From: Daejeonella oryzae DSM 19973
GTDB lineage: Bacteria; Bacteroidota; Bacteroidia; Sphingobacteriales; Sphingobacteriaceae
DNA length: 64,000 nucleotides
Assembly: GCF_000422945.1 (NCBI RefSeq)
Contig: NZ_AUHA01000002.1
Span: 62,001-126,000, forward strand
Reading direction: 5' to 3'
In this document: positions 8,955-18,741 of the stretch, piece by piece
Position numbering within the stretch: the stretch's first letter is position 1
Layout: every line of letters starts with the position of its first letter
Position numbers and translations under genes: made by a program
The notes under the pieces: generated by a model
Database searches by the model: none
Told to the model about the DNA's origin: nothing
Seen by the model: only the letters and a program-made list of their open reading frames with translations

Positions 8955-9536
8955 TTGAAGAAACACATCGCTATTTTCGCATCAGGTTCTGGTTCCAATG
9001 CCCAGAAAATAATGGAGTATTTCAAAAAGCATCCGGAGGCGGAAGTAACCCTCGTTTTAACCAACAATCCGGAGGCCTATGTTTTACAGCGTGCTGATAA
9101 TTTCGAAATCCCTTCCCATATTTTTGACAGGAATGAATTTTATCATACAGACAATATTGTAAATCTTCTTAAAAACCTGCAGATAGACATTGTTATCCTT
9201 GCGGGATTTCTGTGGCTCATTCCTCAAAATTTATTAAAAGCTTTCCCCAATAAAATCATCAATTTGCACCCGGCATTACTTCCAAAATATGGCGGTAAAG
9301 GTATGTACGGAGATAAAGTGCATACTTCTGTTCTGGAGGCCGGCGAAACCGAATCAGGAATTACCATTCATTTTGTGAATGAAAATTTTGATGAAGGAGA
9401 AATCATCCATCAATCCCGGTTTCATATTGATAAAAACGATGATTTGAAAATGGTTAAATTCAAGGGACAGCAGCTGGAACACCTCCATTATCCAAAAGTG
9501 ATTGAAAATCTTTTAAAAAAAATGAAAGAGATCTAA
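8955..9536 (+). CDS. purN: Phosphoribosylglycinamide formyltransferase
   Basis: A 193-residue GAR transformylase, which transfers the formyl group from 10-formyltetrahydrofolate to GAR in purine synthesis. It has the N-terminal phosphate loop IAIFASGSGSNAQKIMEYF, the IVILAGFLWLIP strand, the catalytic INLHPALLPKYGGKGMYG (Asn and His) and the ETESGITIHFVNENFDEGE region with the catalytic Asp. The start is TTG, giving MKKHIAIF; no ATG lies in a suitable place. It is followed by purH on the same strand with a separate promoter-like box between them. Confidence 0.93.
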   Translation: MKKHIAIFASGSGSNAQKIMEYFKKHPEAEVTLVLTNNPEAYVLQRADNFEIPSHIFDRNEFYHTDNIVNLLKNLQIDIVILAGFLWLIPQNLLKAFPNKIINLHPALLPKYGGKGMYGDKVHTSVLEAGETESGITIHFVNENFDEGEIIHQSRFHIDKNDDLKMVKFKGQQLEHLHYPKVIENLLKKMKEI

Positions 9537-9611
9537 TCTAATAATTCTTAAAATTCTCAGAAATTCAGAAGCAGTTCTGGCTATAAACGCTAAAAATCTG
9601 ATCAAAAAACC

Positions 9612-9619
9612 TATCTTTG
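9612..9619 (+). promoter_or_regulatory. TANNTTTG box upstream of purH
   Basis: TATCTTTG matches the Bacteroidota -7 element and lies 21 bp before the purH ATG. No clear -33 TTTG is seen, so the call rests on one element and its position. Confidence 0.5.
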
Positions 9620-9640
9620 CGGCTCCAAATAAAATTTCCG

Positions 9641-11167
9641 ATGAGCCATCCTGTAAAGATTAAAAACGCTTTAATATCCGTTTATTATAAAGATAATCTG
9701 GAGCCATTAGTGCTTCAGCTTCAAAAACTCGGAGTTACAATTTATTCTACCGGCGGAACAGAAAAATTTATCCGCGACCTTGGGGTTGAAGTTATTGCCG
9801 TAGAAGATCTTACCGGCTATCCGTCTATTTTAGGTGGCAGAGTGAAAACTTTACATCCAAAAGTTTTCGGCGGAATTTTAACCCGCAGAAACCATAAAAC
9901 TGATAATGCGCAAATCTCAGAATACGAAATTCCGGAAATCGACCTGGTTATTGTAGATCTATATCCATTTGAAGAAACGTTAAAATCGGGAGCTTCAGAA
10001 GAAGATATTATTGAAAAGATTGATATTGGCGGAATATCGCTTATTCGTGCCGCAGCCAAGAACTTCCAGGATGTGGTCATTTTATCTTCCAAAGATGATT
10101 ATCAAAAATTAAGCGATATTTTAACTGAGAATCAGGGTTACACTACTTTATCAGACCGTAAGAATTTTGCCCGTCAGGCATTCAATGTATCATCTCATTA
10201 TGATACTACTATATTTAATTATTTTAATACCGAGGAACCTTTATCAGTTTTTAAATACAGCGAACAGAAGGCAAACATCCTGCGGTATGGAGAAAACCCT
10301 CATCAGAAAGGATACTTTTATGGCGATCTGGAGGCTATGTTCGAAAAACTGAATGGAAAGGAACTTTCATATAACAACCTGGTTGATGTAGATGCAGCTG
10401 TTGCATTAATAGATGAATTTACTGAACCTACATTTGCTATTTTGAAGCATACAAATGCCTGCGGAATTGCAAGCAGAACCAGCATTTTAGAAGCATGGAA
10501 AGATGCTTTAGCCTGTGATCCGGTTTCGGCTTTCGGAGGCGTGCTGATCAGCAACAGGGAAATTGACCAAACTACGGCATCAGAAATTAATTCTTTATTT
10601 TTCGAAGTACTTATTGCACCTTCATTTACCGCAGAAGCTCAGGCTATTCTTTCGGCTAAAAAAAATCGCATCTTATTAAAAAGAAATAACGTACAAATGC
10701 CAGCGGTGCAATTTAAAAATTTACTGAATGGTGTTATTGTACAGGATAAAGATTTACAGATTGAAGGAATCGAGCAAATGAGCCCTGTAACAGACCGGAA
10801 ACCTACAGATCAGGAGTATGAAGACCTGGTTTTTGCCAATAAGCTGGCAAAACACAGCAAGTCAAATACAATTGTATTGGTAAAAAATGCATGCCTCACT
10901 GCGAGCGGAGTGGGTCAGACATCAAGGGTTGATGCTTTACAACAGGCAATTTCTAAAGCAAAATCATTTGGATTTAGCCTAAACGGTTGCGTAATGGCCT
11001 CTGACGCATTTTTCCCTTTCCCTGATTGCGTTGAAATTGCTGCAAAAGCCGGAATTACAATGGTTGTACAGCCGGGAGGATCTATTAAAGACAAAGAATC
11101 AATTGATATGGCCAACAGTAAAGGCATAGGCATGGTCACTACAGGAGTCAGACATTTTAAACATTAA
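9641..11167 (+). CDS. purH: Bifunctional AICAR transformylase / IMP cyclohydrolase
   Basis: A 508-residue enzyme of the last two steps of IMP synthesis. The N-terminal MGS-like cyclohydrolase domain begins at ALISVYYKDNLEPLV, with YSTGGTEKFIRD and GGRVKTLHPKVFGGIL. The C-terminal transformylase domain carries RYGENPHQKGYF, LKHTNACGIA (Lys-His catalytic pair) and DPVSAFGGVLISN. I chose the ATG at 9641 (MSHPVKIKNAL). An upstream in-frame TTG would add eight residues that overlap the promoter box and match nothing. Length fits the family. Confidence 0.96.
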   Translation: MSHPVKIKNALISVYYKDNLEPLVLQLQKLGVTIYSTGGTEKFIRDLGVEVIAVEDLTGYPSILGGRVKTLHPKVFGGILTRRNHKTDNAQISEYEIPEIDLVIVDLYPFEETLKSGASEEDIIEKIDIGGISLIRAAAKNFQDVVILSSKDDYQKLSDILTENQGYTTLSDRKNFARQAFNVSSHYDTTIFNYFNTEEPLSVFKYSEQKANILRYGENPHQKGYFYGDLEAMFEKLNGKELSYNNLVDVDAAVALIDEFTEPTFAILKHTNACGIASRTSILEAWKDALACDPVSAFGGVLISNREIDQTTASEINSLFFEVLIAPSFTAEAQAILSAKKNRILLKRNNVQMPAVQFKNLLNGVIVQDKDLQIEGIEQMSPVTDRKPTDQEYEDLVFANKLAKHSKSNTIVLVKNACLTASGVGQTSRVDALQQAISKAKSFGFSLNGCVMASDAFFPFPDCVEIAAKAGITMVVQPGGSIKDKESIDMANSKGIGMVTTGVRHFKH

Positions 11168-11293
11168 TTCAGCATCGCGAAGCTTAATTTTTAGAATATC
11201 CGTTAAATAGATTCGTTAGAATCAGGGTTTGAAAATATATGTAAATAATTGCGCTATAACTGCAGTAATAACATAGGATTACCAAAAAGAAAT

Positions 11294-11301
11294 TAACTTT
11301 G
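11294..11301 (+). promoter_or_regulatory. TANNTTTG box upstream of mreB
   Basis: TAACTTTG matches the Bacteroidota -7 element and lies 26 bp before the mreB start. A -33 element is not obvious. Confidence 0.5.
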
Positions 11302-11327
11302 CATACATTTTACAATAGAATTCACAA

Positions 11328-12350
11328 ATGGGTTTATTTAACTGGTTTACACAAGAAATAGCAATCGATTTAGGTACTGCAAATACCCTTATAATACATA
11401 ATGATAAAGTTGTAGTTGACGAACCGTCAATTGTTGCTTTTGACCGTACAACCAATAAAATTATCGCGATAGGAAGACAAGCCATGCAGATGGAAGGTAA
11501 AACGCACGATAATATCCGTACGGTTAGACCTTTGAAAGATGGTGTTATTGCTGATTTTAATGCGGCAGAACACATGATTCGCGGCATGATCAAAATGATC
11601 AACAACGGAAAAGGATGGTTTTTCCCATCTTTACGTATGGTTATTTGTATCCCTTCCGGAATTACCGAAGTGGAAAAACGTGCCGTAAGAGATTCTGCCG
11701 AAATTGCCGGAGCAAAAGAAGTATACCTCATCCATGAGCCGATGGCAGCAGCTGTAGGAATTGGAATTGATGTTGAAGAACCTATGGGAAACATGATCAT
11801 TGACATCGGCGGTGGTACTACAGAGATTGCTGTAATTGCTCTTTCGGGAATTGTGTGTGATCAATCTATCCGCGTTGCCGGAGATAATTTCGACAGTGAT
11901 ATTGTTCAGTACATCCGCCGCCAGCATAATATTATGATTGGTGACCGTACTGCTGAGAAAATAAAAATTGAAGTGGGATCTGCATTACCAGAACTTTCTG
12001 ATCCGCCTGCAGATTTCGCTGTTCAGGGACGTGACCTGATGACCGGCGTACCCAAGCAGATTACCGTATCCTATACTGAGATTGCTCATTGTTTAGATAA
12101 ATCAATTTCAAAAATTGAGGAAGCAATTTTAAAAGCATTGGAGATAACTCCCCCAGAGTTATCAGCAGATATTTACCAAACCGGAATTTATCTTACAGGC
12201 GGAGGGGCATTATTGCGTGGTTTGGATAAGCGTGTAGCTTCAAAAACTAAACTTCCGGTACATGTTGCCGAAGATCCTTTGCGTGCTGTAGTACGCGGAA
12301 CAGGAATTGCGCTTAAAAACATTCATGGCTTTAAATTCTTAATGCAGTAA
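11328..12350 (+). CDS. mreB: Rod shape-determining protein MreB (actin homologue)
   Basis: A 340-residue bacterial actin that forms membrane-bound filaments and steers lateral wall synthesis. The ATP-binding motifs are clear: phosphate 1 IAIDLGTANTLI, phosphate 2 MIIDIGGGTTEIAVIAL and the adenosine motif YLTGGGALLRGLDK. The N-terminal amphipathic stretch MGLFNWFTQEI is typical of the membrane anchor. It heads the mreB-mreC-mreD-mrdA-rodA cluster, in the conserved order. Confidence 0.97.
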   Translation: MGLFNWFTQEIAIDLGTANTLIIHNDKVVVDEPSIVAFDRTTNKIIAIGRQAMQMEGKTHDNIRTVRPLKDGVIADFNAAEHMIRGMIKMINNGKGWFFPSLRMVICIPSGITEVEKRAVRDSAEIAGAKEVYLIHEPMAAAVGIGIDVEEPMGNMIIDIGGGTTEIAVIALSGIVCDQSIRVAGDNFDSDIVQYIRRQHNIMIGDRTAEKIKIEVGSALPELSDPPADFAVQGRDLMTGVPKQITVSYTEIAHCLDKSISKIEEAILKALEITPPELSADIYQTGIYLTGGGALLRGLDKRVASKTKLPVHVAEDPLRAVVRGTGIALKNIHGFKFLMQ

Positions 12351-12365
12351 AAAGATTTGAGATAC

Positions 12366-12407
12366 GAGGTTTGAGATTTGAGATTTACAGCTCAGATTTC
12401 AAACCTC
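12366..12407. repeat. Inverted repeat in the mreB-mreC gap
   Basis: GAGGTTTGAGATTT (12366-12379) and AGATTTCAAACCTC (12394-12407) form a near-perfect stem. The left arm sits within short tandem TTTGAGA units. It could trim or attenuate the mreB transcript before mreC; nothing more can be said. Confidence 0.45.
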
Positions 12408-12438
12408 TACTCTATTTTCTAAATTCTAAAATCAAACT

Positions 12439-13266
12439 ATGCGTAACGTCTGGATATTTATCAGCAAGTACAACGCATTTTTTCTGCTGATCATCTTCCT
12501 GGTCATTTCATTTATATTGCTTGTAAATAACAATTCCTATCAGCGGGCAAGTACTTTAAATTCATCTAATCAATTGGTTGGAACAGCTTATGAACGGATA
12601 AATAATTTCACCAATTACCTGAATCTGGGCAGTACAAATGATAGCCTGGCTGCTGAAAATGCAAAACTCAAAGCTGCCTTAAAAGAATCTTATTTTAATG
12701 ACAGTATAGTTCAGGGAGAAGTAAAAGACAGTGTTAAATTACAGCAGTACACCTACATTGTTGCTAAAATAGTGAACAAATCCATTCATCAGAAAAACAA
12801 CTACATCACCATAAATCGCGGTAGCAGGCATGGAATTAAAAAAGGAATGGGCGTAATCAGCTCTAAAGGAATTGTAGGAATTATATTAAATGTATCCCCA
12901 AATTTCTCTACCATTCAGTCTTTATTACATAATGATACGCGGATAAGTGCCAGCGTAAACAATAATATTGGTTCACTAATCTGGGGCGAAGGAAACTACG
13001 ATTCCCGTCTGGCGATTTTAAAAGATATCCCAAATCATGTATCGGTTAAAAAAGGAGATTTGGTAACAACTTCAGGATATTCATTGTTCCCTGCGGGCCT
13101 TGAAATCGGCCGTATTACCAAAACCGGAATCAAGGGTGGCGATAGCTTTTTGGATATTGAAATTCAGCTTTCAACAGATTTTTCGACACTTCAATATGTG
13201 TATGTTGTAAATAATTTACTTTCCGGAGAACAAAACGAACTGGAATCTCAAAACAAAACCGAATAA
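12439..13266 (+). CDS. mreC: Rod shape-determining protein MreC
   Basis: A 275-residue membrane-anchored elongasome protein. A single transmembrane helix near residues 10-32 is followed by a coiled-coil segment rich in Ala, Glu and Lys (about 70-95) and the double beta-barrel MreC domain. That domain has ITINRGSRHGIKKGMGVIS and later VKKGDLVTTSGYS with FPAGLEIGRI. MreC links MreB and RodA/PBP2 in the periplasm. It follows mreB by 88 bp and precedes mreD by 1 bp. Confidence 0.94.
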   Translation: MRNVWIFISKYNAFFLLIIFLVISFILLVNNNSYQRASTLNSSNQLVGTAYERINNFTNYLNLGSTNDSLAAENAKLKAALKESYFNDSIVQGEVKDSVKLQQYTYIVAKIVNKSIHQKNNYITINRGSRHGIKKGMGVISSKGIVGIILNVSPNFSTIQSLLHNDTRISASVNNNIGSLIWGEGNYDSRLAILKDIPNHVSVKKGDLVTTSGYSLFPAGLEIGRITKTGIKGGDSFLDIEIQLSTDFSTLQYVYVVNNLLSGEQNELESQNKTE

Positions 13267-13267
13267 A

Positions 13268-13783
13268 ATGGGCAGGGTCATTCTGGTTAATTTAATCCGC
13301 TTTATAGTACTTATCTTTCTGCAGGTATTTCTGCTTAAGAACATGGGCTATTATAACCTGGCTGTACCATTCCTTTACATTCTGTTTATCCTGCTCCTGC
13401 CCTTTAAAATACCCAACGGACTTTTGTTTTTACTGGCATTTTTTACAGGATTAACTGTCGACGTTTTTTATGATACGCTTGGCTTAAATGCCGCCGCCTG
13501 TTCTGTACTGGCGTTTGTAAGGATCATTTTTATTAGCCTTACGGTACAGCGGGATGGTTTTGATAATGAACCCGACCCGAGTTTAGGAATTATGGGATTC
13601 AGGTGGTTCATTTTTTATGCGATCATTCTTACTTTCTCTCATCACTTAATACTGTTCACGTTCGAAACCTTCAGCTTTTATGAATTTGGATATACACTAT
13701 TGCGTGTAATTTTTAGTTCTTTATTCACGGTGATATTAATGCTGCTTGCCGAATTTATATTTTTCCGTAAGAAAATGCGATAA
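13268..13783 (+). CDS. mreD: Rod shape-determining protein MreD
   Basis: A 171-residue integral membrane protein with about five hydrophobic helices, including LNLIRFIVLIFLQVFLLKN-like and LLFLLAFFTGLTVDVFYDTL segments. The acidic TVDVFYDT turn is characteristic of MreD. It works with MreC in the elongasome. Its stop codon overlaps the start of mrdA by one base (TAATG), indicating translational coupling. Confidence 0.9.
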   Translation: MGRVILVNLIRFIVLIFLQVFLLKNMGYYNLAVPFLYILFILLLPFKIPNGLLFLLAFFTGLTVDVFYDTLGLNAAACSVLAFVRIIFISLTVQRDGFDNEPDPSLGIMGFRWFIFYAIILTFSHHLILFTFETFSFYEFGYTLLRVIFSSLFTVILMLLAEFIFFRKKMR

Positions 13784-15720
13784 TGAATAGATTTTTTGCC
13801 AGAAAGTTTGTAATACAGGGAATATTTATTGCTATCGCGATTATATTGTTAGCAAGGATTTTTTATATCCAGGTTATCAGTGATCAATACTTTCTTTCGG
13901 CCAATAACAATGTTCTTCGCAAAATTCTCATTTATCCAGCAAGAGGTATAATTTTGGATCGTAATGAACAAATACTGGTTCAAAATGAACCTGTATATGA
14001 TTTAATGGTAATCCCACGAGAGGTGCAGCCCTTTGATACCTTACTATTTTGCAGTCTGATTGGTATAGATAAAGCTGGTTTTGATAAGCGATTTAAAAAG
14101 TCAACCAATTATTCACCCTACAAGGCTTCTATTTTCGAAAAGCAATTATCTGCTCAAACGTATGCCAAATTCCAGGAGCATCTTTTTGAATACCCCGGTT
14201 TTTTTGTCCAGAACCGTACGGTTAGACGATATCCGGATAGTACTGCAGCACAGTTTCTGGGATACATCGGCGAAGTATCCGAGAAAGTTATTGAAAGTTC
14301 CAATGGATTTTACAGTCAGGGAGATTATATTGGCATCAGCGGAGTTGAAAAATCTTACGAAGAATTATTAAGAGGCAAGCGTGGAGTTCAGAACTTAATG
14401 GTTGATGCTTTGAACCGTCCCAAAGGTCATTTTGCAGATGGGAAATATGATACCTTGGCCGTATCGGGTGAGCAGATGATTTCATCCTTAGACAAAGAAC
14501 TTCAGAAATTTGGCGAAAAGCTGATGAAAAATAAAATCGGAAGTATTGTAGCTATAGAACCTTCAACCGGCGAAATTCTTTCTTTTGTCAGCAGTCCGGG
14601 ATATGATCCGAACATGATGGTGGGGCGCCAGAGAGGAAATAATTACATGAAGTTGTTGAATGAACCTTCAAAACCAATGTTCATTCGTCCAACCCAGGCA
14701 GAATATCCTCCCGGATCTATTTTTAAAGTAGTCAATGCTTTAGTGGCTCAGCAATTTGGATTAATAAATCCCAATACAACTTATTATTGCCCGGGCGGTT
14801 ATCGTTACAGCAGCCGCGGGGTGATGAAATGCACGCACGTTCACGGCTCTGTGAACCTGGAAAGATCGATAAAGGAATCTTGCAATACGTATTACGGATA
14901 TACATATAATCTGATGATCGATAAGGCGGGAATGAGACCGGTTAATGCCTATAAAAGATGGCGGGGTGCTGTTTCTAAATTCGGTATCGGCGATAAGTTA
15001 GGAATTGATCTTCCGGCCGAACGCAAGGGAATGCTGCCTACTGCTGATTATTACACCAAAATATTTAAAAGCGATAAATGGGGCTCCAGCTTTAATATTT
15101 CACTTTCAATTGGCCAGGGAGAATTAGGAATAACTCCGCTGCAAATGGCCAATGTGATGGCAATTGTAGCCAACCGTGGATATTATTACAAGCCCCATCT
15201 CATTCAGGCTATCGGCGCAAAAAAAGTAATTAAAGCAGAATACACTAAAAAGAATGATGTAGGTATTGATCCGAAATATTTTGGTAGTGTAATTAATGGT
15301 ATGAGCCAGGTTGTTAATGAACCCAGCGGTACCGCTATTTATTCAAAAATTAACGGCATTGAAATGTGCGGAAAAACCGGAACTGTTCAAAATCCGCATG
15401 GAGATGATCATTCAGTATTTGTTGCTTTTGCTCCGAGAGATAATCCTAAAATAGCCATAGCTGTAGTAGTTGAAAATGCCGGTTTCGGTTCAACCTGGTC
15501 TGCGCCAATTGCAAGCTTAATGGTCGAAAAATATATTCGTAAGTCTATAACCCGGCCCAAAGAATATCTAGATCGCTTATTTGAAGCCAACCTTTTACCA
15601 GGCGCTTTATTAAAACCTAAAGCTCCGGTTAAGCAAAAGCCGGATACCAGCAAAAAGGACACGGTAACTCCAAAAAAAATAAAAGCAGTAAGTACAAATT
15701 CTATAGCGGTAAATGAATAA
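13783..15720 (+). CDS. mrdA: Penicillin-binding protein 2 (elongasome transpeptidase)
   Basis: A 645-residue class B PBP that cross-links lateral wall peptidoglycan. One N-terminal membrane helix (about 8-25) is followed by the dimerisation/pedestal domain (ILDRNEQILVQNEPVYDLMV) and the transpeptidase domain. All three catalytic motifs are present: SxxK in PGSIFKVVNAL, SxN in KESCNTYYG and KTG in CGKTGTVQNPHGD. The C-terminal tail is rich in Lys, Pro and Thr. The last 8 bp overlap the rodA start, so the two partner proteins are translationally coupled. Confidence 0.95.
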   Translation: MNRFFARKFVIQGIFIAIAIILLARIFYIQVISDQYFLSANNNVLRKILIYPARGIILDRNEQILVQNEPVYDLMVIPREVQPFDTLLFCSLIGIDKAGFDKRFKKSTNYSPYKASIFEKQLSAQTYAKFQEHLFEYPGFFVQNRTVRRYPDSTAAQFLGYIGEVSEKVIESSNGFYSQGDYIGISGVEKSYEELLRGKRGVQNLMVDALNRPKGHFADGKYDTLAVSGEQMISSLDKELQKFGEKLMKNKIGSIVAIEPSTGEILSFVSSPGYDPNMMVGRQRGNNYMKLLNEPSKPMFIRPTQAEYPPGSIFKVVNALVAQQFGLINPNTTYYCPGGYRYSSRGVMKCTHVHGSVNLERSIKESCNTYYGYTYNLMIDKAGMRPVNAYKRWRGAVSKFGIGDKLGIDLPAERKGMLPTADYYTKIFKSDKWGSSFNISLSIGQGELGITPLQMANVMAIVANRGYYYKPHLIQAIGAKKVIKAEYTKKNDVGIDPKYFGSVINGMSQVVNEPSGTAIYSKINGIEMCGKTGTVQNPHGDDHSVFVAFAPRDNPKIAIAVVVENAGFGSTWSAPIASLMVEKYIRKSITRPKEYLDRLFEANLLPGALLKPKAPVKQKPDTSKKDTVTPKKIKAVSTNSIAVNE

Positions 15721-16972
15721 TCAGCGCAGCCCTTTTTTTAATGTAGACTGGATAGTCATACTGGTTTTCCTGGCGCTGTGTATCATTGGCTGGTTTAACA
15801 TCCATGCGGCTGTATATAATCCGGAAAAGCCCAGCATCTTCAATCTGGATACCAATTACGGTAAACAGCTGATTTTTATTGTATCAGCATTAATTATTGG
15901 GTTGGTTATATTACTGATGGACAGCAAATTTTTCAACACGTTCTCTCCTGTATTTTATGGCATTACCCTCCTGCTGCTTATACTGGTACTTATTGTTGGC
16001 CGAAATGTTGGAGGAAACCAGGCCTGGATCCCGATTGGAAGCTTCAGGCTGCAGCCTTCTGAATTTGCCAAATTTGCTACCTGCCTGCTATTAGCCCGTT
16101 ATCTAAGCATGAATAATGTCAAGGTTCAGGATTTAAAAACAAAAAGTATTTGTGCCGCCATTATTTTGCTGCCCATGGGTTTGATTATGCTGCAGCCTGA
16201 TACAGGTTCTGCACTTACCTTTTTCGCCCTTATTTTCGTGCTTTACCGTGAAGGACTATCCGGATATTTTCTAATTATCGGTGCCTTATTTATCGCCTTG
16301 TTTGTGCTGGTGCTTTTAATCAGTAAATTATATCTGATTCTTGCCCTCGTGGTTATTGGCGCATTACTCATCTATAATTATAAACGAAACCGATCTTTTA
16401 TCAGAGTAGTTATTGTTGGATTTTTAATCTCTGTGGCATATATTTTCACGGTAGACTTTGCCTACAATAACATTCTTCAATCTCACCAGCGAAACCGTAT
16501 TGACGTATTATTAGGAAAAGTTCAGGATTTGCGTGGCGAAGGCTACAATGTGAACCAAAGTAAAATTGCCATTGGTTCCGGCGGATTGCTGGGCAAAGGC
16601 TACTTAAAGGGCACACAAACACGGTATGATTTCGTTCCGGAACAAAGCACAGATTTTATCTTCTGTACCATCGGAGAGGAATGGGGTTTTGTTGGCAGTT
16701 TTGTGGTAATCGGCCTGTATCTTTTTCTGCTTTTGCGGATCATTAATATCGCCGAAAGGCAAAGATCATCCTTTTCAAGAATTTATGGCTACGGGGTTGC
16801 ATCTATCCTCTTTTTCCATTTCTTCATCAACATCGGCATGACCGTGGGATTAGCTCCCGTAATTGGTATTCCGCTTCCATTTATCAGCTACGGTGGATCA
16901 TCATTATGGAGCTTTACAATCTTATTATTTATCCTGTTAAAGCTTGATTCGAACAGAATGGGAATTATTTAG
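15713..16972 (+). CDS. rodA: Rod shape-determining protein RodA (SEDS glycosyltransferase)
   Basis: A 419-residue SEDS-family peptidoglycan polymerase with about ten membrane helices. Family signatures include NQAWIPIGSFRLQPSEFAK, MLQPDTGSALTF, the long loop with AIGSGGLLGKGYLKGTQT and EQSTDFIFCTIGEEWGF, and the closing GIPLPFISYGGSSL. It pairs with PBP2, encoded just upstream with an 8-bp overlap. It is the last gene of the rod cluster. Confidence 0.96.
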   Translation: MNNQRSPFFNVDWIVILVFLALCIIGWFNIHAAVYNPEKPSIFNLDTNYGKQLIFIVSALIIGLVILLMDSKFFNTFSPVFYGITLLLLILVLIVGRNVGGNQAWIPIGSFRLQPSEFAKFATCLLLARYLSMNNVKVQDLKTKSICAAIILLPMGLIMLQPDTGSALTFFALIFVLYREGLSGYFLIIGALFIALFVLVLLISKLYLILALVVIGALLIYNYKRNRSFIRVVIVGFLISVAYIFTVDFAYNNILQSHQRNRIDVLLGKVQDLRGEGYNVNQSKIAIGSGGLLGKGYLKGTQTRYDFVPEQSTDFIFCTIGEEWGFVGSFVVIGLYLFLLLRIINIAERQRSSFSRIYGYGVASILFFHFFINIGMTVGLAPVIGIPLPFISYGGSSLWSFTILLFILLKLDSNRMGII

Positions 16973-17026
16973 TTTTGAGTTTAAAGTCCGTATAAAAGCA
17001 TCCCAAGGAAATACCAAGGTATAACA

Positions 17027-17965
17027 TTAACTAAATCTCTTGTTTAAAACTTCATACAGCTTATCCACGCTGTGCTGTTTTTCGGGCCAGCCATTTTTAG
17101 CTGCATAATTTTGCTGAAGAAACTTATCAGCATCTTCAAAATTATCAAAGCGGTTAACCAGTTCAATAGCTTCACTGTATGCAAGACTATATCCGTTAAA
17201 CAAATCTTTAACAAACAACAACTTGTCGTTTAAGCTGATAATGCTTTTAAGGTCATTTATACTGTTGGTTCTGAATTGTGCGGAAACGGTATTTTGTGCA
17301 GACCGGCCCGATAATAAATCATTAATGGTAGGAACTTTATGAGTTATATCAGCAACTTCAGGAATTACTATTTCCCTAACTATCTCAGGTAAAGCCTGCT
17401 CCTCTTCCCGATTGTGCCCATTACCGAAGTTTGAAGATTGTATATCTGAGTAATTATCTTGTTTACTTTCAGAAAAATCACCGGCATCCACACTAGTTTT
17501 GTCCATAATAAAGGGAATCTGATCTTCAGAAAGTTCCATTTCTGAATCTTTCATTTCTGATGGAATTATGAAATCTACCTTTTCTGTAGTTTCAATTTCC
17601 GTATAGATTTCTTCTCTCTCTTGCTGTAAATTTTCAGATTCCAGTTTAAAACTCCAGTCGGTAACGGATTCCTCCGTTTTAACTATTTCCGCTTCTTCTT
17701 TGTAAGCTTCTTGAGGTATTTCAAGGATAACAGTTTCTTCGGGAATCGAACTGGTTTCAGAATTCAGGACAGCAGGTGGCTGACTTTGGGCATTGATTTT
17801 ATTAAGAATTGAAATATGCTCTGAAAGGAAATGCGAATTAGCCACAAATAATTCAAGCTCCAGTTCATTCAAATTCTCCGGATTTTCTGAAAGATATTGA
17901 TATTGTTCAGTGATTTCGGAGATTATATATCCAATTTTCTTAAAAATTATTTGCTTGTTCATCAT
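17027..17965 (-). CDS. Acidic hypothetical protein
   Basis: A 312-residue protein with no family I recognise. The N-terminal ~50 residues look helical (NKQIIFKKIGYIISEITEQY). The centre (about 70-220) is strongly acidic, rich in Glu, Ser, Thr and Ile, and probably disordered. The last ~90 residues (NDLLSGRSAQNTVS onwards to LYEVLNKRFS) look like a folded helical domain with SLNDKLLFVKDLFNGYS. There is no signal peptide or membrane helix. It lies between rodA and tdk, convergent with rodA. Confidence 0.75.
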   Translation of the reverse strand: MMNKQIIFKKIGYIISEITEQYQYLSENPENLNELELELFVANSHFLSEHISILNKINAQSQPPAVLNSETSSIPEETVILEIPQEAYKEEAEIVKTEESVTDWSFKLESENLQQEREEIYTEIETTEKVDFIIPSEMKDSEMELSEDQIPFIMDKTSVDAGDFSESKQDNYSDIQSSNFGNGHNREEEQALPEIVREIVIPEVADITHKVPTINDLLSGRSAQNTVSAQFRTNSINDLKSIISLNDKLLFVKDLFNGYSLAYSEAIELVNRFDNFEDADKFLQQNYAAKNGWPEKQHSVDKLYEVLNKRFS

Positions 17966-18165
17966 TAAAAATAACGGTAATGAATTTTAATTATTGGCAG
18001 ATTAGCAATAAATAAACCGATCTGGCTCTGCTGTTTATCGCTGATAAAGATAGAGACAATTATTTAGCCAATCCCCTTTGGGCTGAATATTGTTGAGGAA
18101 AAAACGCCCAATTTCATCTGAATTGTTGATATTAGTCGCGAAATAATTACAATCATTACCCAGGC

Positions 18166-18741
18166 ATGCTGTTTAGCGAACACAATTTTAAGCGCAGAAA
18201 AGAATTAGGTGGAAGTATAGAAGTAATCTGCGGATCTATGTTTTCGGGCAAAACAGAAGAATTAATCCGAAGGTTGAGACGAGCTCAGATTGCAAAGCTA
18301 AACGTAGAAATATTTAAGCCCAAAACAGATGTAAGATACGACGATACCGAAGTGGTTTCTCATGACAGAAATTCCATCCACTCAACTCCGGTAGAAAATG
18401 CGGCATCTATTTTATTACTGGGAGCCAACACAGAAGTTGTTGGTATTGATGAAGCCCAGTTTTTTGATGATGAACTTCCGGACGTGTGCAACAAATTAGC
18501 CAACCGGGGTATTCGGGTAATTATTGCAGGTTTAGATATGGATTTTCAGGGACGGCCTTTTGGCCCCATGCCTGCACTTATGTCCATTGCAGAACTGGTT
18601 ACAAAAGTGCATGCAGTATGTGTTCAGTGCGGTGCGCCGGCAACATATTCATACCGGACAGCGGCAAGCGATTCAAAAATTCTGCTGGGTGAAAAAGAGA
18701 GTTATGAACCCCGCTGCCGAATTTGCTATCACCTGCAATAA
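18166..18741 (+). CDS. tdk: Thymidine kinase
   Basis: A 191-residue type II thymidine kinase phosphorylating thymidine in the salvage pathway. The P-loop [19 protein letters not shown], the [14 protein letters not shown] motif with the catalytic base region, and the two zinc pairs ([13 protein letters not shown] and RCRICYH) are all present. The stop codon abuts the stop of the convergent subtilase gene with no gap. Confidence 0.95.
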   Translation: MLFSEHNFKRRKELGGSIEVICGSMFSGKTEELIRRLRRAQIAKLNVEIFKPKTDVRYDDTEVVSHDRNSIHSTPVENAASILLLGANTEVVGIDEAQFFDDELPDVCNKLANRGIRVIIAGLDMDFQGRPFGPMPALMSIAELVTKVHAVCVQCGAPATYSYRTAASDSKILLGEKESYEPRCRICYHLQ